This document shows positions 44,010 to 52,854 of a stretch of 64,000 nucleotides of DNA, piece after piece (position 1 is the stretch's first letter; every line of letters begins with the position of its first letter). This DNA comes from Lachnospiraceae bacterium oral taxon 096. GTDB taxonomy: Bacteria; Bacillota; Clostridia; Lachnospirales; Lachnospiraceae. Both the position numbers and the translations under genes were made by a program. The notes under the pieces are model-generated. The model searched no databases. It was not told the DNA's origin and saw nothing but the letters and a program-made list of their open reading frames with translations. The stretch spans positions 289,001 to 353,000 of the forward strand of contig CP073340.1 in NCBI GenBank assembly GCA_018141845.1, read 5' to 3'.

Positions 44010-45311
44010 CTACAGTGGAATAATGCCAAACACAATTCCAAGGATTAACATAAACATACTGATCACAAAATATGGTGGAATAGAAAATTTCATATGATCC
44101 TTTAACTCTGTATTGGTAAGTCCAATGGCCAGATAGGTTGCTGGAACTAGAGGGCTAACCATAAGAGCAAGATTCTTTCCAATAATCATCGTCAAAGCCG
44201 TAGATAGAGAAGCCACACCATAAGTCTCTCCCACTTTCATTACCAATGGCATAATGCCATAGAAGTAAGCATCTGTACCTACACAAAGTCCCAGCGGAAG
44301 TGCGAGAATACCAAAGATAACATGAATGTATCTTCCTAGAGGTGCAGGAATAATACTCATCAAGGCCTGTGCCATTGCTGTGAGCATTCCTGTACCCTCA
44401 AAGATTCCGACCATAGCACCTGCTGCAAACAAGGTTGCTGAAATAATCAGTGCCGCCGGTGCATTCTTTTTGATTAATTTATCCTGTAACTTCTGATTTG
44501 GATAATTTACGGCCAAAAGAATACAAAGACCAATCATAAACACAATGTAACTTGAGACAATTCCACTCGCAAGAATGCCAATCAGTGCAACAGTAAGAAT
44601 CAGATTAAAAACTAGATAAGGTGCTGGCTTTCTCAAGGCCTCTGCCTCTGCCGTCGCCTTTTCATCGACTTCGTCTTCCACCCCTTTGCCCATTCCTGCT
44701 CCCTGCTTTACTGCAAGCATGCCCAACAATACAGCAAGTACAAAGTTAACGATCAAACCAATAATCTGAAGTGGAATTAACATATGCCAAAGTGTTGTCG
44801 CATCCATTTCCAAAACTGTCGCAGCTCTGGCTGTAGGTCCACCCCATGGCAACAAATTCATTACTCCCATACATCCACCGGTCAAGCAGAGCAAAATTTT
44901 GGGACTAATATTCATTTTCTTATAAACGGGATAAAAAGATGGAACTGTAATCAACACAGTCGCTGCGGTCGTGCCATCGAGATGAGCAATGGTTGCAACC
45001 ACCGCTGTGGCCACCGTAATCGCAATGACATTGTTGCCCGCCTTTTTTACTAAAAAGTTTACAATAACATCAAAAAATCCTGTGTCAGACAAGATACCAA
45101 AATAAATCACTGAGAAAATAAACAAAATTCCATTTCCCATCGTTGTCTCAACACCTTTCTTGATAAAGCCACCAATGGTGACTGGATCATAACCAAGAAT
45201 CAGTGCGGCAATCGATGGAATCATCGCCAATACAACAATCGGAGACATCAGCCCCCTAAGAAGTAAAAACACGATGACAATAATCATTAAAAATCCAACA
45301 ATCGCTACCAT
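44010..45311 (-). CDS. CitMHS-family (citrate-Mg2+/Ca2+:H+ type) transporter
   Basis: 433 residues, about 12 TM segments. AHLDGTTAATVLITVPSFYP and NLLPWGGPTARAA are the conserved family segments. Known members import metal-citrate; others carry different dicarboxylates. TTGGAG ribosome site. It follows the GtrB-like glycosyltransferase by 20 bp, at the end of the six-gene TPP/sugar operon. Why a carboxylate carrier is there is not clear; it may supply or export a precursor. Confidence 0.9.
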   Translation of the reverse strand: MVAIVGFLMIIVIVFLLLRGLMSPIVVLAMIPSIAALILGYDPVTIGGFIKKGVETTMGNGILFIFSVIYFGILSDTGFFDVIVNFLVKKAGNNVIAITVATAVVATIAHLDGTTAATVLITVPSFYPVYKKMNISPKILLCLTGGCMGVMNLLPWGGPTARAATVLEMDATTLWHMLIPLQIIGLIVNFVLAVLLGMLAVKQGAGMGKGVEDEVDEKATAEAEALRKPAPYLVFNLILTVALIGILASGIVSSYIVFMIGLCILLAVNYPNQKLQDKLIKKNAPAALIISATLFAAGAMVGIFEGTGMLTAMAQALMSIIPAPLGRYIHVIFGILALPLGLCVGTDAYFYGIMPLVMKVGETYGVASLSTALTMIIGKNLALMVSPLVPATYLAIGLTNTELKDHMKFSIPPYFVISMFMLILGIVFGIIPL

Positions 45312-45331
45312 TTTTTCTCCAATCTAATCGT

Positions 45332-46264
45332 CTAAAAATTCAGCCGCTCTTCTTCGACAACCAATGGTCTTTTCATCACACGCTGATTAATGGTCAGAAC
45401 ATATTCTCCAACCATTCCAATAAAGAAAATCTGTACGGATCCCAAAAATAACATCCCTAAGAGCAGTGGTACCATACCTGCTGGAAAGCGATTCCAATAA
45501 ATTAATTTCATAATCAAGTAAATGATTGCTGCAATAATGCTCACGCCACAACTAATGGCTCCTAAAAATGTGGCAAATCGAAGACCAACTTTTGTGTAGG
45601 AAGTCACAGAAAGCATGGCCGCATCATAGAGTCGATAAAAATTATTGCTCGTCTTTCCCGCCCTGCGCTTTGGCTGTTCATAGGGAATCTCTTTTCTTCG
45701 AAAACCAAGCTCAGCCACAATACCTCGCAAAAACGGTGTCGGGTCATCTAACTTTCTCAAAACATCCATAAACTCTCTGTCATAGAGCCCAAAACCTGTA
45801 AAATGCTCAATTTGCTCGACATCTGATAATTTTTTGATGCTCTTATAATAAAAACTGCGCAAATGATACATAATTGGACTTTCCTTGCTCGATTCCTTAA
45901 TTCCAATAGCAATCTTATATCCCTCTTCCCAAGCCTTGACATACTTTGGAATCATTTCCACAGGATCTTGAAAATCCGCAGCCATCAATATGGTGGCATC
46001 TCCTGTTGATTGCAACATTCCGTAGTAGGGCGAATTAAATTGCCCAAAATTTTTGGCATTAAAAATCGCCTTGATATCTTTGTCCTGTGCACAAAGCTGT
46101 CGAATAATTTCCCTTGTCCCATCCTTTGAGTCATTATCAATAAAAATAATTTCATATTGATAGTCCTTTAATTGCTCGTGAAAAATCTTTCGAATTTCAT
46201 TGCTCAGTGGAAGGACATTTTCTTCCTCATTGTAACAGGGTACTACTATACTGATTTTTTTCAT
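45332..46264 (-). CDS. Membrane glycosyltransferase family 2 (GtrB/ArnC/DPM-like)
   Basis: 310 residues. GT-A domain with VVPCYNEEENV, IFIDNDSKDGT (DDGS variant) and MAADFQDP, then the FRGIVAELGFRRKEIPY segment and two C-terminal TM helices (about 225-255 and 265-290). This is the class that puts a sugar from a nucleotide donor onto undecaprenyl phosphate. I start it at the ATG 46262-46264, which overlaps the dehydrogenase stop (ATGA); an ATG four codons earlier lacks a ribosome site. No GtrA flippase gene is next to it. Confidence 0.9.
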   Translation of the reverse strand: MKKISIVVPCYNEEENVLPLSNEIRKIFHEQLKDYQYEIIFIDNDSKDGTREIIRQLCAQDKDIKAIFNAKNFGQFNSPYYGMLQSTGDATILMAADFQDPVEMIPKYVKAWEEGYKIAIGIKESSKESPIMYHLRSFYYKSIKKLSDVEQIEHFTGFGLYDREFMDVLRKLDDPTPFLRGIVAELGFRRKEIPYEQPKRRAGKTSNNFYRLYDAAMLSVTSYTKVGLRFATFLGAISCGVSIIAAIIYLIMKLIYWNRFPAGMVPLLLGMLFLGSVQIFFIGMVGEYVLTINQRVMKRPLVVEEERLNF

Positions 46265-47337
46265 TTTTCTGCCCATTCTGGTATAACCTGTATTTTTATC
46301 ACATCGGGTTGATTTTTTCTCATCATCTCTAGTGCCAATGGCAATTGGTCAAAGCCATGCAAGGTATGGGTAATCATCTGCCTTGGGCAAATGCGTCCAA
46401 AAGCACACAAAGCTAACAGTCTCTCCATTCTTGCACGTCCTCCCTTTCCAAGCTCCGTGTATATGCTCTTTCCAGCCATTCCACGACCCCCAGAAAACTT
46501 AGGAATCATCATTGCCCCATCTCCTGGATAATGTTTCAGATTGACCACTCGCCCAATGCCATAGCGAACCATATCCACTGCTTGGCTAAAGCTCTCATCA
46601 TTCCCTCCACAAATGACCACGACATCAGCTCCAATGCCATCGGTCATCTCCAATACCTTCTTTGTGATATCGCATTGATGATAATCTAAAATGTCACTGG
46701 CCCCATATTGTTTTGCCAACTCAACCCTCTTTTTTCTACTGCCCACAGCAATAATTCGACCAGCACCTTTTAATTTTGCTCCGAGAATAGCCATCAAGCC
46801 CACAGCTCCAATGCCCAATACTACTACCGTATCGCCAAAGGCAATCTCTGCTGCCTCAATGCCAGTAAAGCCTGTAGTAACCATATCTGTGCACATCAGA
46901 GCATCTTCTACCATCACATTTTTAGGAACTTTTGCCAGCGTAGTGTCCGCATCCGCAATCATAAAGTACTCGGCAAATTCTCCAGGAATACTCCTTCCAA
47001 GGGCATTGGCTGAAAAAGGTCTTCTCGCATGTAAGGTATTGCCCTCTTGAATGGCCTTTTCCCTCCAATTTGGTGTCATTGCTGGCACAGCCACTACATC
47101 CCCAACTGAAAAATCATAGACTTCACTTCCAACTTCGCAAACCCTTGCCACGCACTCATGCCCCAAAATCAAATCATCAGGCTTTTTGCTGCCACTTCCA
47201 TAGACTGTATTGACATCCGATGTACACACACTCATCGCAATTGGCTGCAAAATTGCACTGTAGGGATTTTCTAATCTTGGTCTTGGCATATCCTTAATCT
47301 CTACTTTTCCAGGTGCACTCAACACAAATGCTTTCAT
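46261..47337 (-). CDS. Zinc-dependent secondary alcohol dehydrogenase (TbADH-like)
   Basis: 358 residues, medium-chain dehydrogenase. Catalytic zinc ligands Cys38 (SVCTSD), His60-Glu61 (GHE) and an Asp in CTDMVTTGF match the clostridial/Thermoanaerobacter secondary alcohol dehydrogenases. The nucleotide fold GIGAVGLMAILGAKLKG is followed by AVGSRKKR, the Gly-Ser-Arg set that selects NADP(H). The closest studied enzymes reduce methyl ketones. Its place between a methyltransferase and a glycosyltransferase, downstream of an acetyl-transferring TPP enzyme, suggests reduction of a ketone on a sugar. Joined by ATGA overlaps on both sides. Confidence 0.88.
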   Translation of the reverse strand: MKAFVLSAPGKVEIKDMPRPRLENPYSAILQPIAMSVCTSDVNTVYGSGSKKPDDLILGHECVARVCEVGSEVYDFSVGDVVAVPAMTPNWREKAIQEGNTLHARRPFSANALGRSIPGEFAEYFMIADADTTLAKVPKNVMVEDALMCTDMVTTGFTGIEAAEIAFGDTVVVLGIGAVGLMAILGAKLKGAGRIIAVGSRKKRVELAKQYGASDILDYHQCDITKKVLEMTDGIGADVVVICGGNDESFSQAVDMVRYGIGRVVNLKHYPGDGAMMIPKFSGGRGMAGKSIYTELGKGGRARMERLLALCAFGRICPRQMITHTLHGFDQLPLALEMMRKNQPDVIKIQVIPEWAEK

Positions 47338-48473
47338 TGCTTCTCCTTATACCTTGTTAAATGGTCACTCATCAATGTATAAATTTCAATCTGCTCGCCC
47401 AATTTTTCCCTGATATTTTGTGCAATCTCATCGGTGTAGCCTGGTGCAACAATCACAATCACATCCACAGGGTTTTCCTTTGCTTTAGCTGGAGAAACAA
47501 TCGGAATATGTGAAGCTGGTGCAAATCTCCCCTGCTTAAACGGTGCAGAATCAATAATATAAGCTATCTTATCGAAAAGATGCATTGTTGCACAGAGCGT
47601 AAATCCCTGATGACTTGCTCCCCAAACGGCCATCCTTTTTCCTTCCCTCTCCACCGATGCCATTAGGTCATACACTTCATCTTGAATTACCTTCTTTTGT
47701 TTCAAAAGTCCATCAACATTTACCTTTGGCTTTTTTTGAATAATCACAGCCAAAGTGTCTCGATTGACTCTCTCCTCTTTCAACACCAAAAATCCTGCTC
47801 GGTCTAAAATAAAATGTAAACTCTCTCTTGTATAGTAGGCGATATGATCAGGAATAATTTCATAAAAGCTCTCCTGCTCCAAGATATACTCAAAACTTGG
47901 CACTGTCAACAATCCATAGCCACCATCCACTAGATTATGGGCAATGGCTCGCAAATACATCGCTGGATCTGGCTGATGTTCCAAGAAATTAAAAGAAGTA
48001 AAAGCATCAAAAGGTGCATTTTCAAATACATCCTCTTCACTATTTGGATAATACTCTTGAACCTGTAATCCTATGCTTCTTGCCTTTTCTACAAGTTCCC
48101 GCTTGTGCTCCATTCCATAAGCTTTGACAGGATAGTCCGACCAAATCTTTAAAAACTCTCCCTGTCCAGCACCTGCCTCAAGAATCTTTTTTCCCTGTAA
48201 GTGGCAGACTTCAATAAATTCATCATATTGTTTTCTTCTCAGGGCATCCATTGTCGTAGAATAGCCACCCGCACGAATGACATCTCGATAGTAACTTACT
48301 GGTGGTGTATCCAGTTGCACCAAACCACAGCCATTACATTGACAAAGATGAAGATCCATTCCTTTTTCTGTCTTTACTTCATTGGCATCAGGAATATCTT
48401 GTGCCGTCGCTGGCATATTTTCAATATACAATAATTTTTCTAATTTACCCCCGCATGCGATACATCTTTTCAA
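47334..48473 (-). CDS. Zinc-finger SAM-dependent C-methyltransferase (sugar C-methyltransferase type)
   Basis: 379 residues. N-terminal zinc site Cys4/Cys7 with Cys46/Cys49 (CNGC), SAM-binding ILEAGAGQGEFLKIW (about 95-110), and a C-terminal Rossmann-like domain (MAVWGASHQGFTLC). This three-part layout is the TylCIII/NovU group, which C-methylates keto-sugar nucleotides. TTG start forced by the conserved cysteines; GAGAG lies upstream. It overlaps the epimerase gene by 29 bp. Methyl acceptor is inferred to be a nucleotide-linked keto-sugar. Confidence 0.88.
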   Translation of the reverse strand: MKRCIACGGKLEKLLYIENMPATAQDIPDANEVKTEKGMDLHLCQCNGCGLVQLDTPPVSYYRDVIRAGGYSTTMDALRRKQYDEFIEVCHLQGKKILEAGAGQGEFLKIWSDYPVKAYGMEHKRELVEKARSIGLQVQEYYPNSEEDVFENAPFDAFTSFNFLEHQPDPAMYLRAIAHNLVDGGYGLLTVPSFEYILEQESFYEIIPDHIAYYTRESLHFILDRAGFLVLKEERVNRDTLAVIIQKKPKVNVDGLLKQKKVIQDEVYDLMASVEREGKRMAVWGASHQGFTLCATMHLFDKIAYIIDSAPFKQGRFAPASHIPIVSPAKAKENPVDVIVIVAPGYTDEIAQNIREKLGEQIEIYTLMSDHLTRYKEKQ

Positions 48474-49377
48474 TTTCTCTCACCCCTTCTCTAAATGTGG
48501 TATGTTCGACAAATCCTGTCCATGCCACAAGTTTTTCAATGGAGGGCTCTAAGTAGGGCACACCCTCTTCTGGTTCTTTTCTTTGTTCAAATTGAACCTT
48601 CCCATTGCTATGACAAGTTTTACATATCTCAGAAACAAAGCTGCGAAGTCTTCGTGTATCCTGTCCAGCTACATTGACCACACAACTTCCCTCTCCATAG
48701 ACACAGAGCCCCAGATTTTCTATTGCCCTTGCACAATCATCAATATAAAGATAATTCCACATTTGTTGACAAGGTCCAAGGCCGATATCCTCCCCCAAAA
48801 CAGCCGCTCTTGTGACCACCATCGGCAGTGCACTTTCATGGTCACCGGGTCCATAGACACTAAAAATGCGCATATGAACATACTCTAGTCCTATTTCTTT
48901 GCTTATTTTTCTTGCCCTTTCTAGGACCTCTTTTTTCGCCTTGCCATAGGCAGAAATTGGGCGACAAAGTGTCGATTCATCACAAAGTCCCTCAATCCTC
49001 TGCCTCGTCGTCACACCATATTCTGCCTGCGAACCTGCAAATAAAAATCTACCACAACCTAAATTCTTGCTAACTTTTACTGCTCTCAACGCATTTTGAA
49101 TGTTTTTTTCCTGTAGGGCATAATCCATTCGCCCAACACGACCAATGCCATCCCAAGCAAAATGAATCCAGACATCCATCTTTGGCAAGTCCATCTCTAA
49201 AAGTGTCTCCACTTCATCCATATCACAATCAATGACAAAAATATTGGAGGGAATATTTTTCCTATTTTTTGAACTTTTTCGCACAATACCATAGACACAA
49301 TGTCCATCTTCTCCATAGGCTCTTGCCACAGCAGCACCTAAAAAGCTGGTTACCCCTGTAATCACTACATTGGCCAT
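48445..49377 (-). CDS. NAD-dependent sugar epimerase/dehydratase/reductase (SDR)
   Basis: 310-residue extended SDR. Nucleotide motif GVTSFLGAAVARAYG near the N-terminus; catalytic Tyr-Lys in SAYGKAKKE; MRIFSVYGPGD downstream is typical of sugar-nucleotide enzymes. Start is the ATG at 49375-49377, 1 bp after the TPP-enzyme stop, with GGAAG as ribosome site. It may act as epimerase or 4-ketoreductase in the operon's sugar pathway. Confidence 0.9.
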   Translation of the reverse strand: MANVVITGVTSFLGAAVARAYGEDGHCVYGIVRKSSKNRKNIPSNIFVIDCDMDEVETLLEMDLPKMDVWIHFAWDGIGRVGRMDYALQEKNIQNALRAVKVSKNLGCGRFLFAGSQAEYGVTTRQRIEGLCDESTLCRPISAYGKAKKEVLERARKISKEIGLEYVHMRIFSVYGPGDHESALPMVVTRAAVLGEDIGLGPCQQMWNYLYIDDCARAIENLGLCVYGEGSCVVNVAGQDTRRLRSFVSEICKTCHSNGKVQFEQRKEPEEGVPYLEPSIEKLVAWTGFVEHTTFREGVREIEKMYRMRG

Positions 49378-49378
49378 C

Positions 49379-51328
49379 TTATTCTTCCATTTTCTTAACA
49401 ATCATATTTTCGTTCATTTCTTCTTCAGATAAAAATGGTGTCAAGTCCTCAAGCGGAGGGCTCACCATTCGTCCATCTGGCAATTGCTTTCCCGAAGACT
49501 TTGGTTCAAAATTTTGGTCTTGACTACAAAATGCCTCACAAATCACTGGACCTTTTGTCGCAAATGTCTCACGCACAGCATCAAAGAGTTCCTCATTGTG
49601 CCTAGCTCGAATATAGGGATAGCCATAGGCTCTTGCCAACTTTTCCATATCTGGAAAACTTAGATCCTTGCTGTCTGGTCCAATGCCAACCAATGGTTTA
49701 TCTGAGAAGAATTTACTCTGTGTCTGTCGAATGCTGTGATAACCGCCATTGTTGATTAAGAAAATCTTTAATGGCATTTGATGATGAATAATGGTCTGTA
49801 ACTCCTGAAGATTCATTTGAATACTTCCATCTCCCGTCACTAAAATGACATCCTCCAGATATTCTTTTCCATCCTCGTTGGCCATGCAGGCACCAATGGC
49901 CGCTGGCAGGTCATAGCCCATCGAAGCAATGGCAGAATTGGAAATAAATCGTTGCCCTTTTTTAATGATATAGGAATGACCACCTACTACACAAGCTGAG
50001 CCATTGCCCACCACTGTAATTTGATTTTCTTTGGCTTGCGTGCTGATTTCATGAATGAACGCATAGACATTGGCATCTTTGTTTGGATTTGGAAGGAGAT
50101 ACTCTGGCTTACACACAGGATATTTCTCTCTCCAATGCTTGCAAGTCTCTAGCCAAGCCATTCCTTTAATGCCCTCTCCTTTGTGATCTTGCCAAATTGG
50201 AACAGGCTCATCTTTTAATTCCTCAAGCATCACTTCTAATAGATCCTTGCAATCTGCATGAATTGGCATATCCACATGGAGCGTTGGCTTTTTTAATTCC
50301 TCCTCATCAATGTCATTGACTATCGTATAAGCCTCCCTCGCCCAGGCTTTACAGTTAAATCCCACCTGTCGAAGGCTCAATCTGGAACCCACTGAAAAGA
50401 CTAGGTCTGAATTTTGCACAGCAAAATTTCCTGGTCGGTCACCAAAATTTCCTGGTCGCCCTGCATAAAGTCTGTGCTCATCCCAGAGACAATCCTCACT
50501 GTCCCAGCCAACAACGACAGGAATTCCTAACTTTTTTGCTACAGCAAGAAATAATGAATGTGCTCTGGCAATGCGAATTCCATTTCCCGCATTAAACACA
50601 GGTCTCTTGGCATTGCGAATTTTTTCAATAATTTTTCTTGCCACTTCTTTGCTCACTTTTTTAGGCAATTTTTCTCTTTTTTCTCCATTGCCAGCCTCAT
50701 CCTCAGGAATGGCATGGACATTTTTATTTTTATTTCCCCAACCATCTCCTCCAGCCTCATAGTCAGCCCTGTCAAAACCAATCAGTTCATCTTCTTCCAC
50801 ATATGCTCCCTGTACATCGAGTGGAATGTCCAACCAACTTGGTCCTGGTCTTCCACTTTCTGCCAAGTACAATGCCTTCTCCAGACAGAAACGAATTCGC
50901 ATAGGGTCAATGACCATCTCCGCATACTTTGTCATACAAGAAACAGCCCTACAGATATCAAATTCTTGATCTCCCATAGCCCGAATATCCACACCTGAAC
51001 TTCTTGCCGTCCAGTCATAGCGCACCTGTCCAGAAAATACAATCATCGGAATGGAGTCCAGCCAACCACCAACGACACCTGTCAGTGCATTGGTTCCGCC
51101 TGGGCCTGTTGTCACACACAAGACAGCCATCCGATTATTAATTCTCGCATAGCACTCCGCAGCCATAGCTGATGCCTGTTCATGATGATTGTAGGTCATC
51201 GTCAATCCCGACTGATGTCCGAAGCCATCATTGAGATACATTGCCCCGCCACCCGTCACACTAAAGCCACGAACAATCCCATGCTCTACTACTTTTTTTG
51301 CAATATAGGTACTGACTTTTATTTTCAT
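49379..51328 (-). CDS. Thiamine-diphosphate enzyme, acetolactate-synthase-like
   Basis: 649 residues, three-domain TPP fold. Catalytic Glu50 in YNHHEQASAMAAECYAR, TTGPGGTNALTGV, central domain about 230-370, and the TPP/Mg motif GDGS (499 on) through to INN. Longer than AHAS large subunits (about 570) because of an inserted charged loop near 180-220 and a C-terminal extension. No AHAS small-subunit gene is adjacent. The context is sugar modification, as for YerE, which transfers acetyl from pyruvate to a keto-sugar. Start is the ATG at 51326-51328 (AAAGGA upstream); the longer frame passes the promoter. Confidence 0.87.
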   Translation of the reverse strand: MKIKVSTYIAKKVVEHGIVRGFSVTGGGAMYLNDGFGHQSGLTMTYNHHEQASAMAAECYARINNRMAVLCVTTGPGGTNALTGVVGGWLDSIPMIVFSGQVRYDWTARSSGVDIRAMGDQEFDICRAVSCMTKYAEMVIDPMRIRFCLEKALYLAESGRPGPSWLDIPLDVQGAYVEEDELIGFDRADYEAGGDGWGNKNKNVHAIPEDEAGNGEKREKLPKKVSKEVARKIIEKIRNAKRPVFNAGNGIRIARAHSLFLAVAKKLGIPVVVGWDSEDCLWDEHRLYAGRPGNFGDRPGNFAVQNSDLVFSVGSRLSLRQVGFNCKAWAREAYTIVNDIDEEELKKPTLHVDMPIHADCKDLLEVMLEELKDEPVPIWQDHKGEGIKGMAWLETCKHWREKYPVCKPEYLLPNPNKDANVYAFIHEISTQAKENQITVVGNGSACVVGGHSYIIKKGQRFISNSAIASMGYDLPAAIGACMANEDGKEYLEDVILVTGDGSIQMNLQELQTIIHHQMPLKIFLINNGGYHSIRQTQSKFFSDKPLVGIGPDSKDLSFPDMEKLARAYGYPYIRARHNEELFDAVRETFATKGPVICEAFCSQDQNFEPKSSGKQLPDGRMVSPPLEDLTPFLSEEEMNENMIVKKMEE

Positions 51329-51382
51329 AAATAAAATCCTTTCCGCTATCGCAGACTTTTCCCACGATAAACTAGCCATCTT

Positions 51383-51411
51383 ATTATATCATAAGAAAAT
51401 CTCTCTGAAAA
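51383..51411 (-). promoter_or_regulatory. Promoter of the TPP-enzyme/sugar operon
   Basis: -35 TTTTCA (51406-51411), 17-bp spacer, extended -10 TGATATAAT (TATAAT at 51383-51388). Confidence 0.68.
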
Positions 51412-51491
51412 CTAAACATTTCGACTTGCTTACCGACTCTTACAATGTTCTTACTATCCTGCAACAGCCCTTTTATTTCCAAAAAAAGATG

Positions 51492-51497
51492 TTATAA
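51492..51497 (+). promoter_or_regulatory. Extended -10 promoter of the cell-wall-binding-repeat gene
   Basis: TGTTATAAT with TATAAT at 51492-51497; the -35 zone is AT-rich without a clear hexamer. GGGAGG ribosome site lies 20 bp downstream. Confidence 0.55.
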
Positions 51498-51530
51498 TAG
51501 GTTTGAAATAGAGGAAGGGAGGGCAATACA

Positions 51531-51875
51531 ATGTACAAATTTGTAAAAACATTGATTTTCACTGCTGCCTTTTCCATGTTCGCTGTAGTTCCCGCATTTG
51601 CATCACCTGAACATGCCAAGACTGGCAATTTCAGTTGGGTAACAACCAATAATTCTTGGGTTGCTTACAATGAGCAAGGAGGTCTAGCAACAGGATGGAT
51701 CAAGTACCATGACAATATTTATTATCTCAATAAATCTGGTGTGATGAAAACGGGTTGGATTAAGGAAGATAATAACTGGTACTATCTCAAAGAGGATAGC
51801 GGGGAATTAATTACCAACCAATGGGTAGATAATTATTATCTCGATGCAACAGGAAAAATGGCTAAGATCCGTTAG
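51531..51875 (+). CDS. Small secreted protein with cell-wall-binding (choline-binding-type) repeats
   Basis: 114 residues. Signal peptide to about residue 24 (PAFASPEH). The rest is about three and a half aromatic-rich repeats (GGLATGWIKYHDNIYYL, GVMKTGWIKEDNNWYYL, QWVDNYYLDATGKMA) of the CW_binding_1 class that cling to teichoic-acid choline or similar wall sugars. There is no other domain, so it is an orphan binding module. The last six codons are part of a bidirectional terminator. Confidence 0.9.
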   Translation: MYKFVKTLIFTAAFSMFAVVPAFASPEHAKTGNFSWVTTNNSWVAYNEQGGLATGWIKYHDNIYYLNKSGVMKTGWIKEDNNWYYLKEDSGELITNQWVDNYYLDATGKMAKIR

Positions 51876-51892
51876 GGTCTTAGCCATTTTTT
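51854..51892. terminator. Bidirectional terminator overlapping a coding end
   Basis: AAATGGCTAAGA / TCTTAGCCATTT stem, U-runs on both strands. It includes the last codons of the plus-strand gene and abuts the stop of the minus-strand MraY-family gene. Confidence 0.9.
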
Positions 51893-52854
51893 CATGCCAA
51901 CAAAATATAGGCCAACATAGAAAACATCACTTGCACAATGGCAAATCGGAAGACAATTTGCGTCTTTGACCAATTTCGATTGGCTTGATTTTTTCTAACC
52001 TCATCATGAAGGGGAGTTCTTGTATTTGCCAAAATTCTAATCTTTAAAAAGCGAAGCAAAAAGATTTTTGCCAATCCCAATCCACCATCAAGAATTAGTA
52101 CAATGGCAAACAATAAAAAACTAAAGGGATGTCTCGATTTCATGGCCAGCACAGCAATAAAAAAGCCAAATGCTCTTGATCCGGCATCTCCCATCAACAT
52201 TGTACTTGGCAATGTATTAAAACAGAGATACGCTAGCATTGCCCCAATGAGGATTACACTGTAGCCCACATAATTTCCCAAGTTTTTTCCAAAAATCACC
52301 AAAAATGAACCAATGGTAATGATAACCAGTGTCGTACAAAGTCCATCGATGCCATCTGCACAGTTGGTGACATTGATACTCACCCAAATTAAAATAATAC
52401 CCAAAATTGCATAGAGCAATGGATGGAGTGTGAGTGTCCAATGAAAAAATTGAATTTCTGTGCCATTCCAATGAATAAAGGACACGACATAAATAATGGA
52501 GATTCCTAGATCAATCGCCCCCTTCTTATAATCGCTCCAAGGCGTATCTGAGGCATCATCTAAATATCCACTCATCATGACGGCAAAAATCAAAATCAAA
52601 AAAATAACATATTCTGGGCTGACCTCGGCAAACAAAAGTCCTGTGACAATAAAGGCAATAATGATGACCAATCCCACACCACGCAATTTTCCCTTTGATT
52701 GGTCTCCACCCTCAACAAAGGCCTTTCCCTGATCTAGTGGAAGAAAAGAAAATCGTCTATTTAACGCAATAAAAGTGAAGACCCACGATACCAAAAAGCC
52801 AATCGCTGCCACTCGATGAGCTCCAATCTGATTCCCTAAAAGTGATAAAAACAT
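51892..52854 (-). CDS. MraY/WecA-family phosphosugar transferase
   Basis: 320 residues, about 10 TM segments. It has the family aspartates: SGYLDDASD (Asp99/100), NCADGIDGL and MGDAGSRAFGF, and the N-terminal DQGKAF...KLRGVGL is like MraY. The C-terminal loop that reads PLHHHFE in classical MraY is PLHDEVRK here, so two of three histidines are gone. It moves a phospho-sugar from UDP to undecaprenyl phosphate; the altered loop may mean another nucleotide sugar than UDP-MurNAc-pentapeptide. ATG overlaps the lipoprotein stop (TAATG). Confidence 0.87.
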   Translation of the reverse strand: MFLSLLGNQIGAHRVAAIGFLVSWVFTFIALNRRFSFLPLDQGKAFVEGGDQSKGKLRGVGLVIIIAFIVTGLLFAEVSPEYVIFLILIFAVMMSGYLDDASDTPWSDYKKGAIDLGISIIYVVSFIHWNGTEIQFFHWTLTLHPLLYAILGIILIWVSINVTNCADGIDGLCTTLVIITIGSFLVIFGKNLGNYVGYSVILIGAMLAYLCFNTLPSTMLMGDAGSRAFGFFIAVLAMKSRHPFSFLLFAIVLILDGGLGLAKIFLLRFLKIRILANTRTPLHDEVRKNQANRNWSKTQIVFRFAIVQVMFSMLAYILLA

